Below, piece after piece: positions 39,101-50,800 of a stretch of 64,000 nt of DNA. A model generated the notes under the pieces. It did no database searches and was not told where the DNA came from. It saw only the letters and a program-made list of their open reading frames with translations. This DNA is from Xiphophorus maculatus. Its lineage: Eukaryota > Chordata > Actinopteri > Cyprinodontiformes > Poeciliidae. Made by a program: the position numbers and the translations under genes. Numbering within the stretch: position 1 is the first letter of the stretch; each line of letters opens with the position of its first letter. The DNA lies in the NCBI RefSeq assembly GCF_002775205.1, contig NC_036458.1, positions 2,944,560 to 3,008,559 of the forward strand, written 5' to 3'.

Positions 39101-42100
39101 TGCAGTGGAACAGCTTAACTTTGCAACGCTCTGCGATCGGATGTAAACCCGTCTCAGTCAGATTCACAGAGTGACACCGGAGTGGATCCTCACTCCTGTC
39201 CCATGATCCCACTCCCACAGAAACATTCCTGTCCCATCACACTGCTGGTGAAATTACTTCCACTCCCATTTTTTTCTTCTTTTAGTCTTCAGGCAATACA
39301 CTAAATATTTATTTTATCTTGTCCCCATTCTTTATTTACTTACTTTGTTTTCTGCTGTTTTAATTCAAAAGATGTGAAAACAAGAATAGTTTGTCTGTAA
39401 TAATATAGGGAGGCATTAATGCCTTTGATCAAAACAAAAATCAAAGGTACTCAAAACAATTAAGTTTTCAATAGAGATTTATTTGTCAAAATATATTAGG
39501 AAAAAATAAATTATAAAATTAATTTCAGAAATTTTGGAGAAAAAAAACATGGAAGTTTCTGAGTTTTTCTACTTTTGAAACTCAGAATGTTCCAAGTTTT
39601 TGCTATAAACTTTCTGAGATGAATTTCAAAATTTCATACATTTTCCTGTAAACGTTTGACAGATAATCCTCTGTAGAAAATCTATAAAAAGTTTTGTTTT
39701 GTTCCCTTTAATAAAAGTTTCTTGTTTTGATCAAAGGTATAAATACTTCCCTGTTCAACATGTAACAAAGACACTCCAAGGTTTTGGGGGGAAAAAAACA
39801 CAAAACTTTTGGTGTTTAGAAAGTCAAATTTCTTCTGCTTTTAAAACTCAGAAAATGTAATTTTTTTCCAGAAATTTCTGACATTCTGTTGCAAATTGTT
39901 TGACTTTTGAAATTCTGAAATTTCCAAGCTTTTTGTCTCAAAAAATTCAAGATTTTCTGGTGGAAATTTACTCCTTGATATTTTTCTGTCTACAATGATC
40001 CTAACACGTAGAAAAGTTTCTTGTAAGTTAGTTTCATCTTATTCCAGATATTTGCACTACAAAACGAGACCCAAATTACTTGGTAAGATTTAATGTTTTG
40101 CAGTGTAGGAAGCAGCTCATGATTGCATAAAAGTCTCCAATAACTGAAAAAGAGTCGTGAAGTTTATCCCTAGATTTTGTGGGGGAAAAAATCAGAAAAG
40201 TCAATAAATGAAGTGTCAAAGTGGATAAGTAAGAACCATATAATTTTCTGGAGATAGCTTTTGTTTTCCATTGTGGGTTTTCCATATAATCGTTTCTGAT
40301 CTGAAGCTGTTGCCTGAGTCCTGCGGCTCCTTTCTGCTCGAGCTGCTGCTGTTTTCTCAGGCAGCAGGAGAATTCAGACGCATTATTAACACTGCAGGGC
40401 ATTCACCTGACTCCCTGTGCTGCACATTCACACACAGCTCTGATCTGATGGAGCCTCCTCGTCATGGACAGTTATCCACGTGAGTCTCATGGAGCCGGAT
40501 CAGCAGCAGCTGGATGGAGTCGGCCTCCTCAGAGGAAACCAGTTATCACAAACTGGGAGATAAAACTGCACTGAGTGGAGAACCAGGAGAAACTCTCAGG
40601 AGACGGGACACTGCAAGGAAATCTGAGCTCCAGACTTCTGAAGAAAAACAGTCTGATTGGTTCTGACCCGGTTGTAGTTGAGCAACAACTCCTCCAACTC
40701 TCACAGCTGGTTGGTTCATGAATCATTTGGATATTTCTTGGTAATGATGATGGGGATACTGGATGTGTTCTGATGCTGCTCAATCTTTGGCCGTTATATG
40801 CTGCAAGTCCATCAAAATATTTTTTATCTGGTTTGATAAGCAATGATCTGGTGAAATAATATTGACCAACGATGTTAAAGCTTTGAGTTTTTGGTTTGAT
40901 CACCCAGACCACATATGAACATCACTCATTAAAAGTGACCCATTATGTTTCCTTGAACATGTTAGGATCGGTCTAGGGTCTATACAAAACATATTTTACT
41001 AAAGTTTTTCACAAAACCATTCTGGTCAGTTCAGAATAAGCGTCCTGTCACTTTAAATCTATAAGCTGCTGCTAGCCACTCTCCCCGACTCAGTGTTTAC
41101 ATTCAAACTCAAACAGATGCACAATCATGCAGCCGTACGTCTCTGAAAAACAGAAGTAGAGCCTCCTGCGCAAACAACAGAATTGCAACAAGTGGTTTCT
41201 GAAAATTCACAAGTACAAAACTGTTGTGTTTTCACAGCGGTAAAACCTGCTGATCAAAGGTGGTAGACCGCCACTTGGGTTGCTAGGTAACAGGGCCAAA
41301 TATGACTGGGGTTGCTAGGTAAGTAAGTTTTTGAAACAGCTAATTTTCCAGACACCAAAAAGCATTTATTTATTGCCAAAAAACAATAGTTGTGGGGTTT
41401 TTTAGTGTTTGGCTGGTTTTAGGAGCAGTTGAAACTCAAATGGAAGTAGAAAAATTTCCAAAATGTGAATTTTTGCATAATAAATCCCCTTTAAAATACT
41501 TCTCTACTGCAAAAATAAACACATTTTCTGTGGTTTCACTGCATGGGTTTGATTCCAGATATGAAATAGACAACAAAAAGGAAATAATAGCAGCGCAAAG
41601 TGAGGAAGTTGGGCTATGAATTGATGAATGGTTGTTATGTGGGATCTGAACTCTGCAGTGCACTAATTAACCGTAACTCCACTCAATAAAAGGTTCCTGT
41701 CTCTAAAAAATGAAGCTGTAATAACATTAACTCTCCTGAGAAACATTTTATATCTCAATCATTCACAGGAAACCCAGACTACTGCTGATACAGTTCTAGT
41801 CACGTATGTTTCAGTACATGAGGGCCAATCAGGTCACAGATTTATTTAACGCTCAGAACAGGAAGCTGTGGTTTCACATGGATGTGAGCAACGGCTCGTT
41901 TCTGAACGGCAGTTTGAGTTTATGCGGACACACCTGAGACCTTCAGAAGAACGGAGAGCAAACACACAGCAAACAGAAGGTGATAAACCCAGGAGCCTAA
42001 ATTCACAGCTCCAGCCTTTTCCTGTGAAAATATTAATCTGCTAACGAATCTTTGCTCCAAAGCCTCAGATGTTTGGGAAAAAAATTCCTGGAATGAAGGA

Positions 42101-42488
42101 CCAGATTCAAGCAGCTTCTGAAAAAAAATTATGTCTCGCAAATTACTCAGAAGACGTTGACATTGGATTATAACTTGGATTATGTGAAGCTTTGTGGATT
42201 AGAAGGGCAGATTATGTGATACTGTGAAGAGTAGAGGAGCAGATGGGTGGATTAGAGAAGCAGGTGTGTAGATTAGAGAATCAGGTGTGTAGATTAGAGA
42301 AGCAGGTGTGTGTATTAGGTGTTAACTCACAGGTATTTCCCCGTCTCCAGATCCTCATGCAGAGCGACAGAGAATCCAAACAGATTCTTGCTCCCGACTG
42401 TCTTCAGCACCGGAAACGACGTGTCGATGTTGACCGCCAGGCTCACACTGAGACAGACGCTCAGCAGCACAAACATATCTGTTGCCAT
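21141..42488 (-). CDS. itga3: integrin alpha-3 precursor, 27 coding exons
   Basis: Coding order: 42488-42331, 35717-35590, 33702-33617, 33505-33375, 33294-33194, 32494-32396, 32139-32080, 32000-31847, 31744-31551, 31466-31378, 29737-29604, 29526-29455, 29373-29312, 26793-26657, 25601-25458, 25386-25289, 25099-24931, 24103-24017, 23934-23861, 23787-23710, 23439-23340, 23270-23097, 23012-22899, 22682-22572, 21663-21565, 21494-21369, 21251-21141. All phases agree; 1029 aa (human 1051). Signal peptide about 1-19; seven-bladed FG-GAP propeller with metal loops [18 protein letters not shown] and DVDGNHYPD; thigh and calf domains; one membrane helix near 970-993; tail [18 protein letters not shown]...KLTEEL, closest to alpha-3A (CGFFKRARTRALYEAKRQ). 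It pairs with beta-1 as a laminin receptor at the cell surface. Intron 17 is GC-AG if the donor AAG|GCAATG is used. No consensus furin site is seen. Intron 1 is 6.6 kb and full of MITEs. Confidence 0.94.
24300..24890. repeat. interspersed repeat R2, copy 1 (ITGA3 intron)
   Basis: About 590 bp shared with 51350-51910: matching blocks include aacaaaaatggagtgg, cccttttgtcttt-like, ctagcgcta, aatgccctgcgct, ctgcttttggag and gaatcgcaccag. Ends look like short inverted repeats around a cacacctg/ggtgtgaat motif, suggesting a non-autonomous DNA transposon. It overlaps no coding exon except near 24890, next to exon 17. Confidence 0.7.
28735..29265. mobile_element. gattaatcg-rich MITE, ITGA3 intron 13
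   Basis: Begins agggctgaaatgattaatta and contains caactaatttaaaaattgac, a central poorly conserved part, and a right end rich in gattaatc-type motifs. Related copies lie at 36060-36265, 56128-56475 and 59665-60240, with fragments at 27340-27420 and 28560-28625. AT-rich and non-coding. Confidence 0.75.
30120..30720. other. intron 10 of ITGA3, unrecognised sequence
   Basis: This stretch is less AT-rich than the surrounding introns and carries short open pieces (for example 30118-30348 plus) broken by stops. It may be an old repeat or processed sequence, but I cannot name it. Confidence 0.3.
30885..31285 (+). mobile_element. LINE 3' fragment, plus orientation
   Basis: cagccttagaggtagtgaga and gggaatgcctttgaattccc correspond to the codons for LRDRVRSS and ERLGIPPEE in the intact LINE at 14545-17616. 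It ends in a gattgatggatggat tail, the usual 3' end of that family. Heavily mutated, not coding. Confidence 0.75.
32640..32970 (-). mobile_element. LINE reverse-transcriptase fragment
   Basis: Minus-strand open pieces contain [27 protein letters not shown] and a preceding broken [13 protein letters not shown] stretch. These align in order with motif C onward of the LINE at 14545-17616. Truncated and frameshifted. Lies in ITGA3 intron 5, between exons 33294-33194 and 32494-32396. Confidence 0.88.
33955..34190. mobile_element. foldback MITE, copy 7 (right half)
   Basis: Contains the arms ataagtgacataatctgc, ctcctatatcttgcta and gtaagttagttctgtcttat. The left end is missing. Confidence 0.7.
34727..35114. 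mobile_element. foldback MITE, copy 8
   Basis: Complete outline: cactgcaaaaccataaaatc at the left and acttttgcagtg at the right, with an internal hairpin. Lies in ITGA3 intron 2. Confidence 0.83.
36060..36265. mobile_element. gattaatcg-rich MITE fragment
   Basis: Right-hand part of the same family as 28735-29265, ending attactgaaataatcttgcag. Lies in ITGA3 intron 1. Confidence 0.65.
36676..37310. repeat. interspersed repeat R1, copy 1 (ITGA3 intron 1)
   Basis: Shares ordered blocks with 40925-41500: gttatgcttccttgaaca, cactttaaatgcaaatag, gctgctgctggcca, gcctcctgcg, gggttgctaggtaac. Its left end (tttaaaggtgacctgttatg) resembles the complement of the right end of copy 2 (gcataataaatcccctttaa), so it is a terminal-inverted-repeat element without coding capacity. 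Confidence 0.75.
37998..38065. repeat. (GT)n microsatellite
   Basis: Imperfect GT dinucleotide run with CG and TA interruptions, in ITGA3 intron 1. Confidence 0.95.
38235..38470. mobile_element. foldback MITE, copy 9 (left part)
   Basis: Begins ctctgcaaaaacacaaagtc and holds the inverted block around ttcacttataacatgatgtt. Lies 55 bp before another copy, as with copies 1 and 2. Confidence 0.75.
38525..38895. mobile_element. foldback MITE, copy 10
   Basis: Full outline from cactacaaaaacacaaagtc to its complement near 38895. The arms aatctgccagtggaac / ttcacttgggagattattt pair across the centre. Confidence 0.82.
40005..40107. mobile_element. foldback MITE, copy 11 (right end)
   Basis: Only the right terminus remains: gtaagttagtttcatcttat onward to ttttgcagtg. 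Confidence 0.7.
40925..41500. repeat. interspersed repeat R1, copy 2 (ITGA3 intron 1)
   Basis: Second copy of the element at 36676-37310, same orientation, about 3.7 kb apart in the same intron. Confidence 0.75.
42237..42315. repeat. 21-bp tandem repeat beside ITGA3 exon 1
   Basis: Nearly four units of a 21-bp sequence (gtgtgtagattagagaagca + g) end about 15 bp from the exon 1 donor site at 42330. Confidence 0.85.
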
Positions 42489-43599
42489 GGAGACTCACAC
42501 CTGGAGGGAATGAGAACCTCAATCAGGCAAACAGTTTTATCAGGGTACTCTTCCCACTGAGCAACAGCCAACAGAAATGATGTGTAGAGAACTTTAAACT
42601 GATTGGCTGATTGGATCTCAAAGCTGATTGGTTGTTACCTGTCTGCTAATCTGTAAAGTAAGAAATTTTATCCAATCACCATCTTTACCTCTGTCAGCTC
42701 CAGTTGTTACAGCTAGAAACTAGAGATCAGACCTGAAATCTGAGTGTAGTGATGAACCTTCAGAGCCACATAAAGACGGTAACAAAGCCGGCCTTCTGTC
42801 ACCTGAAGAACACCTGCCTGGTTACAGCTGCCTTTGATTCATAATATCTGTAACATTGATGTGTATTGATGATTTTTATCTTAATGTATTTCATAAATGT
42901 ATGATCCCCAGATGAAAGATTGTATTGTCCTGTTAGGTTTTATTCTATACTATTTGGGTGGAGATCTACAGTATATAACCCCTTTGGGCTTTTTTCCCTC
43001 TTTGTACTGTCATTATTATTTTTCTAAAAAATCTTTGTGTAAAGCTAAACTAAGCAAACAGACCTGATTTGACTAAGACAGTTTCTACTCTCTGTATTTA
43101 TGCACATTCAGAAACATTTGGTGTTTGAATGTTTAAAATAAGAAGTTGTGAAAATTTTAGTCGTTTGTAAAACACTCCTGATATTTGATTAAATGTTTTT
43201 TTCCAAGTTGCATCTCAGCCAAAGGCTTTCTGGATCCACAAACCATTTATTTGAACTGGTTGGATAATTTTACCAGTTTCTCTGCTGAAGAAAAGGTTTC
43301 CAACATGCTGATTGATCCCTGTTATACTTTTATCGTCTCATTTTGGTTAAACAAAGTGAGACAATAATGCGTAGGACACCTGCAGCCTGTGAAACAGCGA
43401 TGGCAGCTGGAAAATGACTGCTGCTCGGTCAGCTTACAGAAACAGGATGAACTCTGACCTGAAGCTGCTCCCTGATCCTTCTAGGTGAAGGGATCTGTCC
43501 AGATGTCCTCGTCCTCCAACTGTCCGACTGCAGCTCTGCTCCGTCTGACTTCTCCGTCTGCTGAAACGCTCTTCTGCACGCGCTCAGATCAGCCTCTCT

Positions 43600-43660
43600 C
43601 TGTATCAGGTCTCCCTCTCTCTCTCTCTCCCTCTCTCTCTCTTCATTCTTATTCTTCAGC
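43600..43660. repeat. (CT)n microsatellite
   Basis: Pyrimidine run of CT dinucleotides with CCT interruptions, upstream of ITGA3. Confidence 0.9.
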
Positions 43661-43854
43661 TGTGCTCGCTCGGCCTGAAATGAAATCATGTCTGAGTGAG
43701 TTAACCCGCCCACACACACTCCTGTTATTAGTGTGTGTGTGCGTGGAGGCGCGCGTGTGTGTAAAAGTGAATGTTTTTGTCTTACACTCTCAGCTCAGTT
43801 TATTTCAGCTTCCTGTCTTTGTCTTACTTCCTCTCTCCTTTTTCTAATTTTCAC

Positions 43855-43905
43855 AAAGACACACACACACCCACCCCCCCCCCCCCCCCCACACACACAC
43901 ACCCC
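43855..43905. repeat. (CA)n / poly-C tract
   Basis: CA repeats flank an interrupted C run of about 20 bases. Confidence 0.93.
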
Positions 43906-44137
43906 TACAAACCTCTGAACAAGCTCAGTGACATTTATCTCTTGTCAGGTGTTGATCTGGACGTTTTATCTGCATCAAGGACGAGTTTATCAGTTTCAGC
44001 TCTAACTGACTCCATGGACCGATAAAAAACCTGTAATTTCTGTGCTTATCATAGTTTTTAAATGTTAACAGTCAAACCAAGGTTCTCCAGGGACAGTTTG
44101 ATGTTCATGTTTTGGATCCTCATGGTCACTGTGAGAG

Positions 44138-44651
44138 GTGGGCAGAGTAGCCAAAACATTGTGCTACAGAAAGAGTAGCAGTACTTTAACATATTTTTAC
44201 TCAAGTAAAACTAAAAAGCAGCCATCCAAGAAATGATTCAAGCAAAGGTAAAAAAGTATTTGGTAAAAAGTTTACTCAAGTACTGAGATTCTGATCAAAT
44301 TATCATTCGTTTGATATTTAAAAATTACACAATCAGACGGATCAAAATATGAAGTTAAGTGGAAATTTTGGTATTTTAAGGATGAAAATGACAATAATTC
44401 TTATAAGTCTAAAAAAATTTTATCAGACAAAAGAAATTTGGCCAAATCAGTTTTTTTCAGTAAAAACTTTTAATTCAGTGGGTAGAAAATCCAGAAATTT
44501 TACTCAAGTAAGAGTAGAAATAAATACTTCAAAATAAAATTACTCAAGTAAAAGTAAAAAGTACAGTGTAGTAAAAATACTCCTAAAAGTACATTTTAAA
44601 AAAGTTACTCAAGTAAATGTAATTGAGTAAATGTAACTAGTTGCTACCCAC
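44138..44651. mobile_element. non-autonomous hAT-like element
   Basis: Ends are inverted: gtgggcagagtagcc at the left against the complement of ggttgctacccac-like sequence at the right. The body is dominated by tactcaagtaaaagta-type subterminal repeats in both orientations, a hallmark of fish hAT elements related to Tol2. No transposase. Confidence 0.75.
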
Positions 44652-45079
44652 GCTGGTCATTGTAAATTGCACTTTTTTGCAGATCTGCGGGTGAAAACAG
44701 GGTTTTATCCTGCAGTCCCTCATCATCACTCTCCCTCCTCCGTGCTTCACCTGAGCAAGACGAACCTGCATCAGTACGTCAGGATCAGTTTCCTCACAAA
44801 GATGAACTGATGAACCGTCCAGGTTATCTGATGCTGCACAAAGCCCAATCAGAGGAGGCAGCTGGCCCGTCTCTGGATGAAAGGCTTCAGGCGAGCTGGC
44901 AGGAAACACATCAGAGAGCATTCATTACTTCACCTCACTACTAATGTCACCATGGAAGCCAGAAGACGACTGAAGGTGCTGATGCATGAAAACAGCTCAA
45001 TGGTTCCTGGTCTGAGTGTTTTAGTAACATGTAATAACATGATAAATGTTTAGAAACAGAGCAACGTCCCTGCTCTGAC

Positions 45080-46760
45080 CAAAATCAGTCACCCAGAACC
45101 AGAAAAGGCCTGAAACTTCCTGAAGCAGTCAAGTGTTTAAAAACTTCCTGGAACAGTAAAGAGCTACAGACACGAGGAAACAAAAACCACCTGAAAAGCC
45201 TTAAATGTTGCAGACTGACACAGATCAGAAACCCTCTAAGAAAGTCATCAAGAGCCGGATGCTAGCTAATTGAAGCTAAACTTCCTGAATCAGTCATCAA
45301 GGGTCCAATTCTTCCTGAATCAGTCAACAAGGGTCTAGCATTTCCTGGACGAGGCATTAAGGTTGTGAAACTTCAATGGTTGAAAATATCCCAACACAGC
45401 AACAACAGACCTGAAACCACCAGAAATACCTTCAGCTGGGTAAAACTCTCTGATTGAACCATCCTGGGTGAGACTTTTGCATCTTCTGCAAAAGTCATCA
45501 AAAGCCAGAGACTATCTAATGAAAGTCATCAAGGGTCCAGCACTTCCTAAAACAGCCTTTAAGAGATTAACACTTCCTTAAAGAGTTGTCAAGGGTCTGA
45601 AACTTTTGGAAACAGTCAAAAAGCCTCTAACACTTCAAGAAACATCAGCTAAGAATTTAAAACTTTCTGACACACTCATCAAGGGTTCAGTACTTCCTAG
45701 AGTCATTGATGTTCTAGAACTTTGGGGAATTATTTTCAATGGTTGGAAATATCCCAAGACGGCAATGAAGGACCTGAAACCACCCAACGACTTTAAGGGC
45801 ATAAAACTTTCTGAAACAGTCATCAGAAACGTGAAACGTCATGAAGGTTGTGAAAACCATCTTTAATATCTTTACATACTTATGAAGGACCTAAAATCAC
45901 TTTAAAATCTGTTGTGAAACTTCCTGAAAAAGTTATCGAGGGCTTAAAACTTCCTGAACCAGTCATCAAGGGCTCAACACTTCCTGAGACAGTCAACAAT
46001 GGTCTAACATTTCCTGAATAAGTCACTGAGCTTGTGAAACTTCCTGAAACCGTCTTAAATATTCGGGAATGGAAGACAGGAATCACCTGAAGGGCCTTTG
46101 ACACTGTGAAACTTCCTGAAAAAATTCAACAAGAAAATAAAACTCCCAAAAACAGCCATCAAGGGTCTACTACTTTCTGAAACAGTCAACGGTTCTGATA
46201 TTTCAGGGAACCAATTTTAATGGTCAGAAATATCCCAAGAAGGCCTTGAAGGTGCTGGAAAGGCTTCAAGGACATAAAACTTACTGAAACAGACATCAAG
46301 ACGCTAACACTTCCCAAAATAGTCATGAAGGTTATGAAACTTCCTGAAATCGTCTTCAATGGTCAGAAACATCCTTAGATAGCAATAAAAAACCTAAAAT
46401 AAGCAAAATCTGCTGCAAAACTTTCTGAACCAGTCATCAGGGTTCTGAAACATCCTAAAACAGCAACAAAGGACCTGAAATATCTTGACCTATAATTATT
46501 AGCATATAAACTCAATAAAATACTCTTGTCAAGTGTTTTTAAGTTCCTAAAACAGTTTCGATGATCTAAAACCTTTTGAAACAGTAACCAGAGTTCCTAA
46601 AACATATCAAGGACCTGAAATGGGAATGAACTGGTCTGAAATCCATTGAGAGAATCATTGAAGAACTGAAACCATGAAGCACCTGAAACTATCCAAAACA
46701 AAAGAGCCTTCAGAGGTTTAAAGCTTCCTGAAACAATCTGACCTGATGACCCCAACGTGG
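45080..46760. repeat. degenerate satellite, about 30-bp unit
   Basis: About 1.7 kb made of diverged units of the type gtcatcaagggtctgaaact + tcctgaaaca. Individual units differ by substitutions and small indels, and some are fused with caatggtcagaaatatccca-type variants. ORFs here are by-products of the period. Confidence 0.8.
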
Positions 46761-47299
46761 CCTGGACCATCGGAGGAAACCAACAGGTAACCCTAACCTT
46801 TCTTCTGTTGCTAACGGCTAGTATAGCCACCCTGATTCCTAATGTCCAGAATCAGAACAAATTCTGTTTTGGAGCTCAATTTCTTCAGACAACCCCAGAA
46901 AAAGGAACAAAACAGTGATGGCTTCAGGAGGAACCAGGATCAAGATGTGGTGTGAAGTTCTTCAATCATTCTCTGTTCGGCGAATCCCTTCAGGCTGAGA
47001 AGCCGAGAGGATGCTAACTGAGCTGTCAGACATTTTTAAATGTGAACAAATTCAGTTTTATTCCTATCATCAGGCATCCAGACTGCAGGCCAGGGAAATC
47101 TCTACTAGCAGAAACTCAAAATAAAAGGTTCTCTCTGTTTGCTGATGTTGGTCTGGATTCTCTGATATTTATGGATTCTGTATCTAAATCTCCAAACTTT
47201 TACCTTAAATCAACACTTAAAAAGTATATTCCAGTGTTTTTCATTATGTGTGTGAGCTGTGTTTTTCTCTTGTACCCCTCCGGGGTTTAGTTACTAGAC

Positions 47300-47900
47300 T
47301 CATGGGACTCAAAGGTCAACTCAGGTCACTCAGTGAAACTAGATGTTGAAATAGTTGAAGATGGAACCACGGGAGAGGAGATGAATAATAAAAAGAAGGG
47401 CCCAGAACTGAGCCCTGGTGAACACCATGAGGGACGTGGGAGGAGTGAGAACAGAAAGTTTTCATTTGAATGAAATGAGTGGGGCTAGCGGGGTGAGAAC
47501 GCAAATGGAAGAAAATCTTTGGTGGAGGATGGAGTGCAAGATGGTGTCAAAGGTCGCACTCAGATCAATACGGATGAGAAGGAAAAGGAAACCAAACTCA
47601 GCAGGGAAGAGGAGGTTGTTGGTTATTTTAATCAATGACGGGGACGAAATCCAGACTGGAACTTTTTCAGTAACTAGTTGGTGGTTAGATGGGACTGAAG
47701 TTGCTATTTTCTGGCCCAGGATCTAGAAGATCTTTGAAGTCTGGTTGTAGAAACTAGATGATGATTTGGTTGGGATTCCTAAGAGGTTTTGGTGAAAAGG
47801 AACCTGAGCAGAAACGAGAGATTGGCCGGTTTCAGGAGGAGGCTGACAGGTAGATGTAACGGGGTGAGCCGGGGTTGTTAGGGTGAAGGTTGAGATTGTC
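47300..47900 (-). mobile_element. L2-like LINE reverse-transcriptase fragment
   Basis: Minus strand shows motif A as RIDLSATFDTILHSIL and, after a deletion and frame change, motif B as HGVHQGSVLGPS. Both are typical of fish L2-clade reverse transcriptases (DLSAAFDT, GVPQGSVLGP). Family differs from the LINE at 14545-17616, whose motif A is DLEKAFDRV. Confidence 0.8.
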
Positions 47901-48439
47901 TAGACTTTTTCTATGATAAAATCTGCTGAATTCACAGGCTGTTAACCACGAACATGAGGGCCCTTGTTGCTGCTCCTCGTGTTACATTTTAATCTCTGTG
48001 TGTTTCTACATGCAGATCTGAGCTCTCAATAACTTTAGCTCCATAATCTGACTGAAAAACATTCCTTTCTGCCCTTATTGTTGACACGCACTCGTGTGCA
48101 ACTAAAAAAAATAATTTTCTGATGAATCAGTGAATCCAGGGTGAGGAACATTACAGTTCCTCCAACAATGTGAATCAGTCAGTGTGGGACTTTGTGTTTC
48201 TGAAGGAAGTTTCTATGTAGATAGAGAAAGATGAAGGGCTGAGCAGGAAGACCCTGATTGCTGTATGATGACAGAGAGGCTGGATGATAACGAGGACCAG
48301 CAGAAAACTCATCTGATGTCAAAAAGCAAACAGATCAGGATCAGTAACAAAACTCTTCCTGCGATTCCAGGAGAAAAAAAACAACCGGATGTTTCCTCAC
48401 AAACACGGAGCAGAACTTTGTTGATCCTGCAGAAAATCC

Positions 48440-48505
48440 AACCCAATTCAATCAGTTCAGTCCAAAAATACTTTATTGATCCCAAAGCAAAATTTAAATG
48501 TTGTC
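48440..48505 (-). mobile_element. LINE/SINE 3' tail remnant
   Basis: On the minus strand, gggatcaataaagtattttt followed by ggactgaactgattgaattg is the short 3' tail that ends many fish LINEs and their SINE partners. Confidence 0.6.
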
Positions 48506-50800
48506 TTTCTCATAAGACTGAAAGATCTTCAAAGAATCTGAAGTTTGCTTAATGATGGTGTCATGACAACAGCTCGACATCTGAGCAGCAGAAATGATAT
48601 TCCTCAGCATCAAGTGATGACATCATCAACTGCTAATCCAGTTGATTTGATTTTGCCGCTGCGGGTCGAATCAAACAGCCGGACAGAAAGATGTTGGAGT
48701 CGGGGATACGATCCGTGCTACCAAGTTCCTCCTTCTCTCTCTACTCTTTGGTTCTGCTTTGTATCAATATAGACTCTGTTTCAAGTTCTCTGGGATTTTG
48801 CGTGGTAGTTCAGATATCATTTGCTAATCAGCTATAAACAACCACTTGTTGCCATGGTTACGCTTTGACTTCCAGACAGTTGTGTTGCCTTAAGAGCGAA
48901 TGTCTTTCCAGCTGCAGAGAAGCTGAAAGCCAGAGGGAATAATCGTCTAATCATGCAATGACTCAACCAAAAATAAATAAAAAATGAACAAAAGTCTAGA
49001 AGAAGAAATCAGAACTAACAGTTTGCTCCAACATACTTCCACCAAAACGCTTCTCTCCCAATAAACTTCTGACTAAAGTTTTATGGTTTTATCTCTGATG
49101 AAACATTTCGCACTACCAAGTTCCCAGAAACCCGCTTCTGTTGGCGAACCGCAGTAATTAAGCATTTTTCCTCATTTATTTAGTCTCTGTTCAGAAACAC
49201 TCTGAGATAAACACGTTGATTTGTCGCCTCCTGCAGGTGATTTGCTGTAACTGCTCGTTAAACTGCCCAGATGTACTATCCTGGTGATTCTGACGGAAAG
49301 GTGTTATCTAAAGTCAATTTTGTCATATTTTTAGGAACTAAAAAGTGTCGGATCTGGTTCTAAAAACAAAATAACTGCTTTAAACTAATGTCTAGGAAAA
49401 CATTATGACCATCAGATTATTTTTCCCCAACAGAAGCTTCCCAGATCCATCCGATACTCCTGTCCTTTGCAAGACTAAAACTGGGATGTTCTGACACCTT
49501 TCTCAAATGTTCAGTCATAATGTTGTCTGATTTGTGAAGGTGAGGATACTTGTAAATGTTTTCAGGTTTTAGATGTGGAGCAGCACTATGAGAATGGCCC
49601 AATTCTGCAGGTGGAGGTGTGAGAAGGTGAGAAATCCCTTTACTCCTGAAACTAAACGGTCTGATGATCCAGACAAAGAGAAAAACACACACTCTGGCAG
49701 GTTTTATTATTTTTATTTCACTTTAACAACGATCAATATTTTTGCAGAGAGGTAATTCAAACCTAACCATAAGAAACAAACATTACTCCAGTATTTACAA
49801 GCCCACACCTTCCTACATAGATGACAGATTTTCTGTTAGCAGCCTCGTACCAAAAGATGCTGGATTTCATCCAAAATTCAGATTTTTCTGGGTATTAAAG
49901 TTCCTCAGTGGTAATTATTTGTTAAAGCGTTCCCAACATGTGCCCCCTGCTGGACAAAACGTCCTGCGTTTTTAGAACAAGTTTATATAAATCAGTTTCA
50001 ATCACCAAACGGACATAAAGTCATGTAAAAAAGTCCAAGAACTTTATCAGATATAAAATATAACACATTCTGCTGGTAGGTAGTACTTATTGGAGCCATA
50101 CAGTTTTGAAACGGCTCCCCCTGGTGGAGGCAGTTGCCTCAGACAGAACCTCTCGATACGAGACAAACTGCAAAGATCCAAAAAGTGAAGAGCTGAAATG
50201 ACGGAGCTTTTTGAATCCGTGGTTCCAGGAGAGTGCAGGAGGATCCTGAGCAGAGCTGGTCAAGTTTCTACTTCCCCAAGAAAGTAATCCAGCTACTTTA
50301 CTGATGATTTATTTTAAACAATAATTACTTTACTTAGTTACTTTTCATAATTGCTGAATAAAGCAATATACCGTTGGTTCCAACTTTATTTGTCATATAA
50401 AGTTTAATTAAATTAAACCGTTTCTTTTCAAAACTTTTGTTTTGCTCTTAACTTTCTGTATAAAGCAAAGAAAATAGCAATGCAACAATCTGATTTGAAG
50501 AATTTTGTTGAATATTGAAACATATTCTCTGTGTATTTCACCATATTTAAAAACAATCAAGTTAAACTGTAATCAGAACCAGCAGCAGCTGAAGAATCAG
50601 AACCAGCAGCAGCTTTAATTGAGGTACAGACCTCTGGGTTCTTTCAGGTCCCTTCAAACAGACTCCCAGTTAAACCAGTGAAACAACAGAACGGATCCAG
50701 TCGGTAAGTATTGTACAAGCTCAGAAGAGGTATTGAGTCTGAATCGGAGCAAACAGGAAGTATCTCGGGAGCTAAACGTTGGTTGGCCCAGTACTTCAGC
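48506..50800. other. gene-free stretch downstream of the glycosyltransferase
   Basis: No exon recognised. Short AT-rich and unremarkable sequence. Two tandem agaaccagcagcagct blocks lie near 50575-50615. The glycosyltransferase 3' UTR should occupy part of the right side. Confidence 0.4.

Noticed and set aside
42243..42560. 105-codon plus-strand ORF
   Set aside because: Antisense to ITGA3 exon 1 (signal peptide) and partly the 21-bp repeat.
44637..44921. Minus-strand ORF with VKHGGGRVMM, reminiscent of Tc1 transposase VKHGGGS
   Set aside because: Only that short word matches; flanking residues do not continue the transposase, so a transposase remnant cannot be supported.
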